A stretch of DNA of 21,780 nt from Cyanobacteria bacterium UBA3301 (GCA_002361485.1 DESZ01000011.1:1-21780); one strand, 5' to 3'; shown: positions 1-7,990, counted from the stretch's first letter. Translations and numbers: made by a program. The notes: generated by a model from the letters alone, not told the origin.

Positions 1-1328
1 GCCCCTGCTTTGATTAAGTTGTCATAATCCATCGGAATATCAAGATGTTCTTCAGTCAAACATCCGCCTGAAGGTCCGCCGATTTGAACAGCCTTGAATT
101 TTTTACCGCCTCTGATACCTCCGCCGATATCAAAAACGATTTCTCTTAAAGTTGTACCCATCGGAACTTCAATTAAACCTGTATTATTTACTTCCCCTGT
201 CAGGGCAAAAGTTTTAGTACCTTTTGAAGTTTCAGTACCCATAGAGTTGAACCAATCAGCACCCTTCAAAATAATAACAGGTACGTTTGCTAGCGTTTCA
301 ACGTTATTAATTAATGTAGGTCTTCCAAATAAACCTTTGTTCGCAGGGAATGGCGGTTTGGGTCTTGGCATACCGCGTTCGCCTTCAATAGACGCTATTA
401 ATGCTGTTTCTTCACCGCAAACAAAAGCTCCTGCACCTTCTTTAATATGGATTGTTAAATTAAATCCCGAACCCATAATATTTTCGCCCAAGAAATGTCT
501 TTCTTCCGCTTGTGCAATAGCTTTTCTTAAACGTTTAATAGCAAGAGGGTATTCGGCACGAACATAAATATAAGCTTCATCTGCGCCAACAGCATAAGCA
601 GCGATTGCAATACCTTCTAACAATTTATGCGGATCACCTTCCATAACAGAACGATCCATAAATGCCCCGGGGTCACCTTCGTCACCGTTACATACGACAT
701 AGGATTTACCGCCGCGATTTGCAGCCGTAAATTTCCATTTCATGCCTGTAGGGAATCCACCGCCCCCTCTGCCGCGTAAACCTGATTTGATAATCGTATC
801 AATCACATTATCAGGATTACCTTCTGTTAACACTTTTGATAATGCTTCATAAGCTCTTAGTGCAATTGCTTCATCAATACTTTCGGCATTCATTTCTCCG
901 CAATTTGCCAAAGCCGTACGAGTTTGTTTTGCATAGAAATTAATATCCTCATTTTTACGAACCTTTTGATTTGTATGAGGATCTGTGTATAAAAGTCTTT
1001 CTACAACTTGATTTTTCTTTAATGCTTCATAAATTTCTTCAACATCTTCAAGTCTTACTTTTACATAAGTTAAATCCAAATCAGGGAATACAACAAGAAC
1101 GCCTTGTTCACAAAAACCGTGACATCCTGTCGGTACTATTGTAACCTTGTCATAATCCGACATAACAGATACATCTGCGCCTAATTCTTTGAATTTTTCT
1201 ATAATTTTTAAAGAACCGTTTGCGACACATCCTGTACCGGCACAAACCAGAACTCTAAAACCTTGTTCTTTTATTTTATTTTGAGCATTTTGCTGCTCTT
1301 GTTTAATATCAATATTCAAATTTGCCAT
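1..1328 (-). CDS. hydB: HydB/NuoF-like NADH (FMN) subunit of electron-bifurcating [FeFe] hydrogenase, 3' end outside window
   Basis: Partial gene: 442 codons are visible and the frame runs off the left edge. In this family the subunit binds FMN, NAD(H) and Fe-S clusters and passes electrons between NAD(H), ferredoxin and the catalytic HydA subunit in the cytoplasm. Residues 22-110 form a thioredoxin-like [2Fe-2S] domain with C29, C34, C69 and C73. The NuoF core follows: GRGGGGFPTGMKW (186-198), NGDEGDPGAFMDR (214-226) and GAGAFVCGEETALIASIEGE (298-317). The start ATG lies 3 bases after the hydC stop, with AGAGG just upstream, so the two are co-transcribed. The N-terminal [2Fe-2S] extension and the neighbouring NuoE-like gene favour HydB over complex I NuoF, and hydE elsewhere in the window agrees. 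A formate dehydrogenase or other NADH-linked subunit remains possible because the C-terminus and the next gene are not visible. Confidence 0.88.
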   Translation of the reverse strand, partial: MANLNIDIKQEQQNAQNKIKEQGFRVLVCAGTGCVANGSLKIIEKFKELGADVSVMSDYDKVTIVPTGCHGFCEQGVLVVFPDLDLTYVKVRLEDVEEIYEALKKNQVVERLLYTDPHTNQKVRKNEDINFYAKQTRTALANCGEMNAESIDEAIALRAYEALSKVLTEGNPDNVIDTIIKSGLRGRGGGGFPTGMKWKFTAANRGGKSYVVCNGDEGDPGAFMDRSVMEGDPHKLLEGIAIAAYAVGADEAYIYVRAEYPLAIKRLRKAIAQAEERHFLGENIMGSGFNLTIHIKEGAGAFVCGEETALIASIEGERGMPRPKPPFPANKGLFGRPTLINNVETLANVPVIILKGADWFNSMGTETSKGTKTFALTGEVNNTGLIEVPMGTTLREIVFDIGGGIRGGKKFKAVQIGGPSGGCLTEEHLDIPMDYDNLIKAG

Positions 1329-1331
1329 TCC

Positions 1332-1832
1332 TTAACCTCTTTCTTCCTTTAAAAGAGTATCCAAAATCATTTTAACCGCATCGGTTGTCATTTGCGGATA
1401 AACTTTACCGTTTATGACACAAACAGGTGCAAGCCCGCAAGCACCAAGACAGCTTACTGTTTCTAACGAGAATAAGCCATCAGGTGTTGTCATTTTACCT
1501 TCTTCTAATTTTAAATGTCCTTTTATTGCATTTAATACAGGCATTGAACCACGAACGTGACACGCGGTACCGTCGCATACTTTAATTTCATATTTACCTT
1601 TCGGGTCAAGAGAGAATTGCGCATAGAATGTTGCAACACCGTATACCGTTGCAGGGGACAATCCTTCTATCTTTGTACCGATATAAATTAATGCATCTTC
1701 AGGTAAGTATTTGTATTCTTCCTGAACCTTTTGTAAAATCGCAATCAAGTGTGATTTATCACCACCGCAATCAGCAATGATAGTATCCAGCTTCCTAGTG
1801 TCGATTTTACGAGAATTAGTTAATTCAGTCAT
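1332..1832 (-). CDS. hydC: HydC/NuoE-like [2Fe-2S] subunit of NAD-linked [FeFe] hydrogenase
   Basis: A 166-residue thioredoxin-like ferredoxin subunit of the NuoE/HydC family. The helical N-terminus contains the family pattern ATVYGVATFYAQF (61-73). The [2Fe-2S] ligands are C86, C91, C128 and C132, in the classical C-x4-C-x36-C-x3-C arrangement (CDGTAC and SCLGAC). It is expected to form a complex with the downstream HydB-like subunit and shuttle electrons at the NADH end of the enzyme. A good ribosome site (AGGAG in AGGAGCGAGG) lies just before the ATG at 1832, and hydB follows after 3 bases, so this is the first visible gene of the operon. Length is normal for the family. NuoE of complex I is the alternative, but no other complex I genes are seen. 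Confidence 0.9.
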   Translation of the reverse strand: MTELTNSRKIDTRKLDTIIADCGGDKSHLIAILQKVQEEYKYLPEDALIYIGTKIEGLSPATVYGVATFYAQFSLDPKGKYEIKVCDGTACHVRGSMPVLNAIKGHLKLEEGKMTTPDGLFSLETVSCLGACGLAPVCVINGKVYPQMTTDAVKMILDTLLKEERG

Positions 1833-1946
1833 CCTCGCTCCTATTTATTTTCATGTGTATCATTAACCGCAACTGTTGTTTTTAACAACAATTTATTACT
1901 AAAATATCACAAAGACAAGAAAAAAATCAAGTTTAAACCCGAAACA

Positions 1947-1988
1947 ATTTTCCATTTTCAATTTTCAATTTTCAATTTTCAATTTTCC
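1947..1988. repeat. 7-bp tandem repeat (ATTTTCA)n in the hydC-nth spacer
   Basis: Six head-to-tail 7-base units are visible: ATTTTCC (1947-1953), four exact ATTTTCA units (1954-1981) and ATTTTCC (1982-1988). The spacer 1833-2072 otherwise holds the hydC leader, including the small perfect hairpin TGTTGTT/AACAACA at 1874-1890, and AT-rich sequence. No gene is visible in it. Confidence 0.9.
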
Positions 1989-2072
1989 ATTTAATAAATA
2001 GCCTGCCTTCTTAACATCCTGCCCTCTTTTAATAAACAGGCTACGCATCCGAACCTCTGCTTCTCTACTTCT

Positions 2073-2696
2073 CTAATACTTGCAATATTCTCGTATAGGA
2101 CAAAGAGCACAATTCGGCTTTATCGGTTTGCAAACATTCTGCCCATGAGTTACAAGCAGGGAATTTATCGGTATCCAATATTTTTTAGGCAGTTTTTTTC
2201 GTAATTCAAACTCTGTTTCTTCTGGAGTTTTGGTTTTTAAATATCCCAAGCGGTTGAAAATTCTGTGAACATGCACATCAACACAAATTGCAGGCTCATT
2301 AAACCCTTCAGATAAGACAAGATTTGCGGTTTTTCGTCCGACACCTTTGAATTTGCACAATTCTTCAATGTCACAAGGGACTTTTCCGTCGTATTCTTCA
2401 ACCAATTTTTTTGATAATTCTATAATTTGCCCCGCTTTATTTTTATAAAACCCGACAGGATAAATTGCTTTTTCCAAGTCTTCAAGTTTTACTTTCATCA
2501 TCTGTTGCGGAGTTTTTGCTAATTTTAACATTCGTAAAGTCGCAGGATAAGTGGTTCTGTCGTTTGTTCTTAAACTCAATATACAAGCAATCAAAACCAA
2601 ATACGGATCTTTAAAAGAATCCATAAGTTTGACAAAATCACTTTGCGGTTGTTTTGCCCGTACTAAAATTTCAACTATGTTATCGATATTCTTCAT
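2073..2696 (-). CDS. nth: Endonuclease III (base-excision repair DNA glycosylase/AP lyase)
   Basis: A 207-residue HhH-GPD glycosylase with an iron-sulfur cluster. It removes oxidised pyrimidines from DNA and cuts at the resulting abasic site. The helix-hairpin-helix motif FKGVGRKTANLVL is at 116-128 and carries the catalytic lysine K122. The catalytic aspartate is D140 in VDVHVHRI. The [4Fe-4S] ligands are C189, C196, C199 and C205 (C-x6-C-x2-C-x5-C) at the extreme C-terminus. The segment LSLRTNDRTT (40-49) replaces the E. coli LSAQATD-type motif, as in some other branches of the family. Length is normal. It lies 42 bases downstream of a small XRE regulator on the same strand. A perfect TATAAT on the minus strand (2706-2711) sits so close to the ATG that its transcript would have a leader of only about 2-4 nt. 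Confidence 0.95.
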   Translation of the reverse strand: MKNIDNIVEILVRAKQPQSDFVKLMDSFKDPYLVLIACILSLRTNDRTTYPATLRMLKLAKTPQQMMKVKLEDLEKAIYPVGFYKNKAGQIIELSKKLVEEYDGKVPCDIEELCKFKGVGRKTANLVLSEGFNEPAICVDVHVHRIFNRLGYLKTKTPEETEFELRKKLPKKYWIPINSLLVTHGQNVCKPIKPNCALCPIREYCKY

Positions 2697-2738
2697 TGCA
2701 TATTTATTATACTAAAATAATGAAAAACAAAAATATTC

Positions 2739-2957
2739 TTACTTACAAAATTTTGTCAACTCCGAAACATCCGTTTCCAATGCATTTGCCAACTTTATTA
2801 GAGTTTCTAATGACGGTCTGGAAAAAGCTACCTCTATTTTGCCGACAAAATTTAAAGACATATTAACTTTATCCGCAAGCTCTTGTTGCGTAATATTCAA
2901 TTTTTCTCTTTGAGTCTTTATATTTTTACCAAGCATTTTATAAAACGAATCGGACAT
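2739..2957 (-). CDS. Small XRE/Cro-family helix-turn-helix regulator
   Basis: A 72-residue protein that is almost entirely one HTH_3 domain. It contains IKTQREKLNITQQELADKV, a recognition helix region around NMSLNFVGKIE (32-42), and the typical SLETLIKLANALETDVSEL tail (49-67). It should bind DNA as a dimer and probably represses transcription. No effector domain is present. It is divergent from the unknown 135-aa gene at 3029. The 71-bp spacer holds repeated ACGTA boxes around a perfect minus-strand TATAAT (2987-2992), so autoregulation and control of the divergent gene are likely. No Shine-Dalgarno sequence is evident before the ATG. The arrangement resembles small phage- or plasmid-type control genes, but nothing else here proves a mobile origin. 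Confidence 0.88.
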   Translation of the reverse strand: MSDSFYKMLGKNIKTQREKLNITQQELADKVNMSLNFVGKIEVAFSRPSLETLIKLANALETDVSELTKFCK

Positions 2958-3009
2958 ACGTACAGTTTAAACGTAAACTTATGTAAATTATACGTACTAC
3001 TAATACGTA
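2956..3009. promoter_or_regulatory. Candidate operator/promoter region with repeated ACGTA boxes between divergent genes
   Basis: The exact pentamer ACGTA occurs at 2958-2962, 2971-2975, 2992-2996 and 3005-3009, with a near-copy ATGTA at 2981-2985. The steps are 13, 10, 11 and 13 bases, close to one helical turn. The perfect inverted repeat AGTTTA-4-TAAACT spans 2964-2979. A minus-strand TATAAT (2987-2992) lies inside the array, and the first box overlaps the regulator's start codon. This fits binding by the adjacent XRE protein; that part is inference. Confidence 0.55.
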
Positions 3010-3028
3010 AGTATGGTATATTTAAATT

Positions 3029-3436
3029 ATGGAACATTTAATTATTGACACAATAGAAGATTACCGCAACTCTATAAAAGTTATAAACAGCCTGTTGATA
3101 GTCATGCTAAATGCATCCTCAAATGACACAGACGACATATCATACGAAAACTTAAATGATTATTTAAAAATAATCTTACAAAAAATAAATACATGGTTTG
3201 ACAATATAAATAAAACGGAATATAAATACATTGAGAATGAGAATTTCGACACAATAAAATTAGAAATATCAGAAATATTTCAATGTCTGAAAATTTTATC
3301 AAACGCATTAAAATATACTGATAATGATATTAGTTTTGATGACATAAGCGGCATCTTAAATGCTTCAATAAAAAAAATTAAAAAATGTATTAAAAATTCA
3401 AAAAATGTACACCTTGCGCAGTATCCCAATTATTAA
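3029..3436 (+). CDS. Unknown 135-aa, mostly helical acidic protein, divergent from XRE gene
   Basis: I do not recognise this protein. It has no signal peptide, no membrane segment and no catalytic motif. It is rich in Asn, Ile, Lys and Asp, and its heptad-like stretches (about 35-65 and 75-125) suggest a helical bundle. The C-terminus becomes basic (IKKIKKCIKNSKN, 114-126). It is divergent from the XRE regulator across the ACGTA-box spacer, and it converges on lpxK with an 11-base gap. Its very low GC content, lack of recognisable family and pairing with a lone HTH regulator could mean recent acquisition. No clear Shine-Dalgarno precedes the ATG. A toxin-antitoxin-like pair was considered, but no toxin motif is visible. 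Confidence 0.6.
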   Translation: MEHLIIDTIEDYRNSIKVINSLLIVMLNASSNDTDDISYENLNDYLKIILQKINTWFDNINKTEYKYIENENFDTIKLEISEIFQCLKILSNALKYTDNDISFDDISGILNASIKKIKKCIKNSKNVHLAQYPNY

Positions 3437-3447
3437 ATTATAATATT

Positions 3448-4467
3448 TTATTTTAACAATTCCTCAACATCTATCATCGTTTTTAGCTTTAACGCGTAAA
3501 TATTATTGCAATCAAAGCGTTCCAATTTTACCGCATCTTTTTCTGTTGTTATTATATTCCCCTGAATATCAAGAATATCAGTCGGCAAATATTGATGATG
3601 ATCATCAAATGTTACTGTCTTGATTACGTTGAAATTTTTTAAAAAGTCATAAAACTGCTGTGGTTGACCGATTGCGGATACAGCCGTAACATCCATTCCG
3701 TCCATCAGTCTTTGACCTGTTTTGATATTATATACATAATCAGGTTCGTTGTAACAGACTAAAGTCGGCAATTTTAAACGTTTATGCATAATCTTTGCAA
3801 CTTTTTTTGCGGTATCGTGTTTGGTGCTTTTTGATACAATTACAAGTTTATCTATTCTGTCTAAAGCTTCAGCACCCTCTCTTAAAGGCCCTGCCGGCAA
3901 TAAACATTCATTGCCGAAACCTTTTACGCTATCCATTAAAACAATATCCAAGTCACGGTGGAGTTTTCTATGCTGAAATCCGTCATCAAGAATAATTGTA
4001 TCCACTCCAAAATTGTTAACAGCATATTTAGAAGCTAAATATCTGCTTGCACAAGTAAATACATAAACTCCCGGATTATTTTGCGCAAGCCAGTATGGTT
4101 CATCCCCCGCATCTGATGCGTTATAATAAACAGACACCCCATCAGATATCATATTAACTTTTTTATTATTCAATTTTCCGCCGTAACCGCGCGAAACAAT
4201 AGCAACCCTTCTGCCGTTTTCGGTTAAATATTTTGCAATCTGCGTTACAACAGGGGTCTTTCCGACTCCGCCTGTTGTCATGTTCCCGACAGATATTACA
4301 AAAGCATTTACTTTTTTGGGACGTAATATCTTTTTATCATATAAAAAATTCTTAAATCCGCTTCCAATACCGTAAAATATTGAACAGAATTTCAATATTT
4401 CAAACAAAATTCCCTTCGGATCCCTTGTATAGTGTATTTTAGTAATTTCTGTTTTTAGATTTAACAT
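3448..4467 (-). CDS. lpxK: Tetraacyldisaccharide 4'-kinase (lipid A biosynthesis)
   Basis: A 339-residue membrane-associated P-loop kinase. It phosphorylates the 4' position of the tetraacyldisaccharide lipid A precursor on the cytoplasmic face of the inner membrane. Family motifs appear in order: the Walker A segment SVGNMTTGGVGKTP (59-72), SRGYGG (92-97), DAGDEPYWLA (119-128), DDGFQHRKLHRDLDIVLMD (161-179), LLPAGPLRE (189-197), FDDHHQY (287-293) and TTEKDAVKL (307-315). Length is normal. The ATG begins one base after the stop of the upstream MCE gene with little Shine-Dalgarno, suggesting translational coupling. Its presence means the cell makes lipid A and so has an outer membrane. The match is unambiguous. 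Confidence 0.97.
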   Translation of the reverse strand: MLNLKTEITKIHYTRDPKGILFEILKFCSIFYGIGSGFKNFLYDKKILRPKKVNAFVISVGNMTTGGVGKTPVVTQIAKYLTENGRRVAIVSRGYGGKLNNKKVNMISDGVSVYYNASDAGDEPYWLAQNNPGVYVFTCASRYLASKYAVNNFGVDTIILDDGFQHRKLHRDLDIVLMDSVKGFGNECLLPAGPLREGAEALDRIDKLVIVSKSTKHDTAKKVAKIMHKRLKLPTLVCYNEPDYVYNIKTGQRLMDGMDVTAVSAIGQPQQFYDFLKNFNVIKTVTFDDHHQYLPTDILDIQGNIITTEKDAVKLERFDCNNIYALKLKTMIDVEELLK

Positions 4468-4468
4468 T

Positions 4469-5839
4469 TTAAAATAATAACCTGAATAGTAAAAATCTCT
4501 TATTCAACTTATCCGAGAATTTTTTCAAGTTGGCTGTTATACATACCGTATCATCAACGATTTGTTTCAAATCAGAAGCTTGTTTAGGATTCTTCGGATC
4601 TACGCTATTAACTGTTTCTAATGCAGTTGACATTTGTATCATTGCATTATTAACATTATTTATAGCAGAAGTAAGCTGAGATTTCAACTTTCCGTCACTT
4701 GTCATTGCATTAACGCTGGCACTGATTTGTGACAAGTTTTCTGTTATAATCTTAATATTTTTGCCTGTTTCTTCTGCATCCACAGCATCCATTACTTTGT
4801 TCAGGTTCTTAGATAATTTCCCGACCGAATCTGCCGTAGATAACATCGTTGTTTTAAATTCTTTATCGCCGATTATACTATTTATATTTGCAGATAGCTT
4901 TGAGAAATCGTCCGTAGCCTGATGGGTCATTTCCATCAATTGTTTAATATCTTCCTGAGAAGAATCCAACAATGTGTCGACTTTTTCTAAAGTCGTATTT
5001 GAACGCGCTGATAATTCGTTTATATTTGCTATTGTGCGTTTTAAATCATCTATTGCCGCATCTGTTAATATATCATTAACTTTTTTGTTTGTTTCGGTCA
5101 AAGTTTCCGCTGCCTTATATTGCCAATCCATAAAATCCGACAACCTCATTGGTTCTAAAATAGTGTATGGAGAATCTTGTTTCGGATATTGCAATGGCGT
5201 TTCATCCAATGGAATAAGACGGAGTTTATGAACATTGTTCTCATAAGCAACAGCAGAACCTCTTAAAAATTCAGGTAGCACTAACCCGGGAAGATTTATA
5301 AAATAATCTACTTTATACGCATAACTCGTGTTTATCGTATTTTTGAAATTAAAAGGAACAGAATCTCTCGGTATTACTTCAACATCTTTTACCAAGCCGA
5401 CATCATGATATTTACCTGATAAATTCATCTGAACAGCATCATTTTTATATAAAAGATTTTTATCTCTCATTGGAATATAAATTGTTTTTGTTTTTGGCGG
5501 AGTAATTTCTAAAAACAATTCGCCTATAATACCGCCCTGTTGTATAGAAAAAGATGATGCACGCGGGATTTGGACATCAGGATTTGTAATTACAAATTTT
5601 ACTTTTACAAAACTGTTATTTCCTTTTACTACCGGTGTAATTTCTTCAACCTGCCCGACTTTTAATCCCATAATTTGTACGCCGGCACCGGGTCTCAAGC
5701 CGTTTACATCTTTGAATTGAATTTCTATTCTTTTTGCAGATGACAAAGCTCGTCCTTTTACCTTTAGTACTGCTCCCACCAAAAGGAACAAGGCCAATAA
5801 CGTTAATAATCCGACTTTAAATGAGGATGAAAATTTCAT
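4469..5839 (-). CDS. MlaD/MCE-family lipid-transport substrate-binding protein
   Basis: A 456-residue protein with one N-terminal membrane anchor (about 8-27) and a single MCE domain (about 36-115: IQFKDVNGLRPGAGVQIMGL ... GGIIGELFLEI). A long C-terminal part includes extended helical segments (about 240-440) rich in Asn, Thr, Asp and Lys. MCE proteins bind lipid on the outer side of the inner membrane and work with an ABC transporter (MlaEF type) to move phospholipids between membranes. The long helical tail resembles MCE proteins that form periplasm-spanning assemblies, but that is inference. No transporter genes lie next to it. It forms an operon with lpxK (1-base gap), placing lipid transport and lipid A synthesis together. 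AAAGG lies before the start, and a plausible promoter (TTTACA-18-TAAAAT) is at 5873-5902. Confidence 0.9.
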   Translation of the reverse strand: MKFSSSFKVGLLTLLALFLLVGAVLKVKGRALSSAKRIEIQFKDVNGLRPGAGVQIMGLKVGQVEEITPVVKGNNSFVKVKFVITNPDVQIPRASSFSIQQGGIIGELFLEITPPKTKTIYIPMRDKNLLYKNDAVQMNLSGKYHDVGLVKDVEVIPRDSVPFNFKNTINTSYAYKVDYFINLPGLVLPEFLRGSAVAYENNVHKLRLIPLDETPLQYPKQDSPYTILEPMRLSDFMDWQYKAAETLTETNKKVNDILTDAAIDDLKRTIANINELSARSNTTLEKVDTLLDSSQEDIKQLMEMTHQATDDFSKLSANINSIIGDKEFKTTMLSTADSVGKLSKNLNKVMDAVDAEETGKNIKIITENLSQISASVNAMTSDGKLKSQLTSAINNVNNAMIQMSTALETVNSVDPKNPKQASDLKQIVDDTVCITANLKKFSDKLNKRFLLFRLLF

Positions 5840-5872
5840 TGTAAACCTTTCAATTAATTTATATATGAATGT

Positions 5873-5902
5873 ATTTTATCAGAAAAATATTAATTCTGTA
5901 AA
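5873..5902 (-). promoter_or_regulatory. Candidate sigma-70 promoter for mce-lpxK
   Basis: On the minus strand TTTACA (5897-5902) is followed after 18 bases by TAAAAT (5873-5878), about 34 bases before the mce start codon. Confidence 0.45.
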
Positions 5903-5995
5903 GCAAATCCGACCCTATGGAGTATTTATTACTCACAAGATACACCATATAGTCGATTTTTAGCTGATTTTGTATATAAAACTTAATATATAGCG

Positions 5996-6080
5996 TATAA
6001 TTAAATCAGATAATGTTGACTTTTAAAAAAAAATAATTAAACACCGTTTAGGTAGAAAAATTTAGACAGGAGATAAACTT
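5996..6080 (+). promoter_or_regulatory. Leader of the 6081-7970 gene pair: TATAAT box, TTGACT and AGGAG ribosome site
   Basis: TATAAT is at 5996-6001 but its -35 partner is weak. TTGACT at 6016-6021 has no good -10 at 17 bases. A strong ribosome site AGGAG (6068-6072) stands 8 bases before the ATG at 6081. The spacer 5840-6080 holds no gene. Confidence 0.4.
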
Positions 6081-7121
6081 ATGGGCATGGCAGCTTCACA
6101 GGCAAGATGGATATCACTTGCAGCCAGAAAAACAAATGTAGAATACGAAGGACAACAGATTAACCAGGCAAGAACGGCTTTATCTAACCAAACGTCCGAG
6201 TTGTGGAATAAATTATACCATATGGAAGTTCCGACACCTCCAAGTACAACGGACTTTACAAAAACGACATACGCGTTTGATATTGGCGACAGCCATAAAG
6301 TTATAACCGATATACAGGATGCCGATTACACCGATAGTGACGGGATTACATACAATAAATATGTAACGTATTCTTCTGATGTTGTAGAATATACAGGTAT
6401 CAGAGCGACAAATTCCAATCCGCAGGTTCAATGGGTAGAGCCGACAAGTGATAATCCGACAGGATATTATATGATTGGAACAAAAATAGCTTCACAATTA
6501 AAGAAAAACGAGCCCAGTGAAGATGAATATGAAACTTATGTTGCAGCATTGGACAGAATCGCTATCGATTGGCCTGAAAGCACTGTAGCAAAAGCTTGGA
6601 AAGCATATAAAACAGATCCTGACAATAGCGGGATTTGGTTATTTAAAGATAATAACAATGAAATGAACTTTGTTGTAAAAGGTTCTCAAAGCGAAGTTGA
6701 TACCTTAGAATATTGTATCAAAAATCAAAGTGAAGCATTGCATACATATTATGCAATTAACCAAACAAATAAAAAGACTATTTCAAAATATGCAGTTGTA
6801 GAATATGATGCATCAGGCAGAGCCATTTCAATTCAATTAGAAAAATCAAGCGCCGTTTATCAACTGTCAACAACAAGTTCGACTGATGATGATGCGTATA
6901 ATGATGCAATGAATCAATATTATTACAATAAACAGGTATATGAAAAGAAAGTTCAGGATATCAACGCAAAGACAGAACAAATACAGACAGAAGACAGAAC
7001 ACTTGAGCTTCGTTTAAAACAGCTTGATACAGAACAAAACGCACTTCAGACAGAAATGGATGCCGTACATAAAGTTATTTCTAAGAATATTGAAGGTACA
7101 TTCAAAACATTTAATGACTAG
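6081..7121 (+). CDS. Unknown 346-aa protein with conserved MGMAASQAR-type N-terminus and C-terminal coiled coil
   Basis: No enzymatic domain is recognised. The N-terminal 45 residues form an amphipathic helix (MGMAASQARWISLAARKTNV ... QQINQARTALSNQTSELWNK). The C-terminal ~70 residues (about 275-346) are a strong coiled coil with heptads such as RTLELRLKQLDTEQNALQTE. Between them lies a polar, Tyr/Asp/Asn/Thr-rich region. There is no Sec signal peptide and no membrane segment, and I see only one cysteine. Conserved helical ends around a variable middle resemble flagellin, hook-associated and secretion-apparatus proteins in architecture only; no sequence match to those families is claimed. I associate this kind of N-terminus with a protein family of gut Melainabacteria, from memory and unchecked. 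A strong AGGAG precedes the ATG, and the next gene follows after 18 bases, so the two probably form one operon. Confidence 0.75.
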   Translation: MGMAASQARWISLAARKTNVEYEGQQINQARTALSNQTSELWNKLYHMEVPTPPSTTDFTKTTYAFDIGDSHKVITDIQDADYTDSDGITYNKYVTYSSDVVEYTGIRATNSNPQVQWVEPTSDNPTGYYMIGTKIASQLKKNEPSEDEYETYVAALDRIAIDWPESTVAKAWKAYKTDPDNSGIWLFKDNNNEMNFVVKGSQSEVDTLEYCIKNQSEALHTYYAINQTNKKTISKYAVVEYDASGRAISIQLEKSSAVYQLSTTSSTDDDAYNDAMNQYYYNKQVYEKKVQDINAKTEQIQTEDRTLELRLKQLDTEQNALQTEMDAVHKVISKNIEGTFKTFND

Positions 7122-7139
7122 TATAAATAAGAGGTTAAA

Positions 7140-7970
7140 ATGTCTTACAAATATGATAGCGAATTGGTAATAGCAAACAGATTCAGCTCGGCAAGCAGTG
7201 ATGCAAAAGCAATATTATGGGAAACCTACGACCGTTTAAGAGATTTGACGGTATCAGGTTCGGGTACCGGTTCAGGTTTTGAAACCGCGGGCGGCTGGTT
7301 ATATAATATTGCGACATTACTTGCGCCATCGTCTTTTGCTACAGTTTTTGGCGGTTCGGAAACAATGAATATACCGGGGACATCATACTATTCCAAGTCC
7401 AACAACGGAACAGCATATGGTGTTGATTCTTTGTATAACTATTCCGGATTTCCAAACGGTGCAGCTTCTATAAATTCTGTTTACGGCCTTGCAACAGGCG
7501 GTGCAGCTTCTGTATTAAACGGATGGGGAAGCTCAAGCGGGAACTCTTTTGCAGGGACTCCGACAGGATATGCGTCTAATATTGCCGGTTTGGCAAACGT
7601 ATCAAGTGCCGCGGCATATGGCATAGGTACAGGAAGCGGACTGGGCAGAATACCGTCTAACATTGTAATGCCGTTTGCAAGTGCTATTTCAGGTTTTGGT
7701 GGCATATTAACGGCGATTTCACCTTATTTGGGCGTTTATGGTGCTGGAACAACAGTTCTTGGTAACTTAATGCAAGGAACGACTTCTGCGGCTTTAGCTG
7801 CTTATCAAAATATAACGGGTAATATTACATCAACAGCAGATACAATTCTTCAAACTAAAGTAAGAAACATTGAAACCGTATGTAAAATGCTTGATACTCA
7901 GGGAGATATTGTTAAAAAGATGCTCAAAGAAAGCATGGAAAGCAGTAAAAACGCTCTTCAAAACTTATAG
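7140..7970 (+). CDS. Unknown 276-aa Gly/Ser/Ala-rich protein with hydrophobic segment and C-terminal helix
   Basis: No family is recognised. The N-terminal 35 residues look helical (SSDAKAILWETYDRLRDL). Residues about 38-170 are low-complexity, rich in Gly, Ser, Ala, Asn and Tyr. Residues about 171-225 are hydrophobic and Gly-rich and could insert into a membrane (MPFASAISGFGGILTAISPY). The last 50 residues form an amphipathic helix (TILQTKVRNIETVCKMLDTQ and following). There is no cleavable signal peptide. AGAGG at 7131-7135 precedes the start. It is the second gene after the coiled-coil protein at 6081 and ends at a strong terminator, so the two probably work together. The combination of a hydrophobic core and a C-terminal coiled helix recalls secreted pore-forming translocators, but this is inference from architecture. 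Confidence 0.72.
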   Translation: MSYKYDSELVIANRFSSASSDAKAILWETYDRLRDLTVSGSGTGSGFETAGGWLYNIATLLAPSSFATVFGGSETMNIPGTSYYSKSNNGTAYGVDSLYNYSGFPNGAASINSVYGLATGGAASVLNGWGSSSGNSFAGTPTGYASNIAGLANVSSAAAYGIGTGSGLGRIPSNIVMPFASAISGFGGILTAISPYLGVYGAGTTVLGNLMQGTTSAALAAYQNITGNITSTADTILQTKVRNIETVCKMLDTQGDIVKKMLKESMESSKNALQNL

Positions 7971-7990
7971 TTTGAATTTTAAAAATTTAC

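Noticed and set aside
94..567. 157-codon plus-strand open frame at the left end
   Set aside because: It is antisense to the HydB/NuoF core, whose minus-strand motifs are unmistakable; its own translation has no recognisable features.
1947..1988. CRISPR-like array
   Set aside because: The units are 7 bases with no spacers; no cas genes are in the window.
5840..6080. Riboswitch or leader RNA upstream of the 6081 gene
   Set aside because: The 241-bp spacer is AT-rich, but I could find no strong paired elements or known riboswitch core in it.
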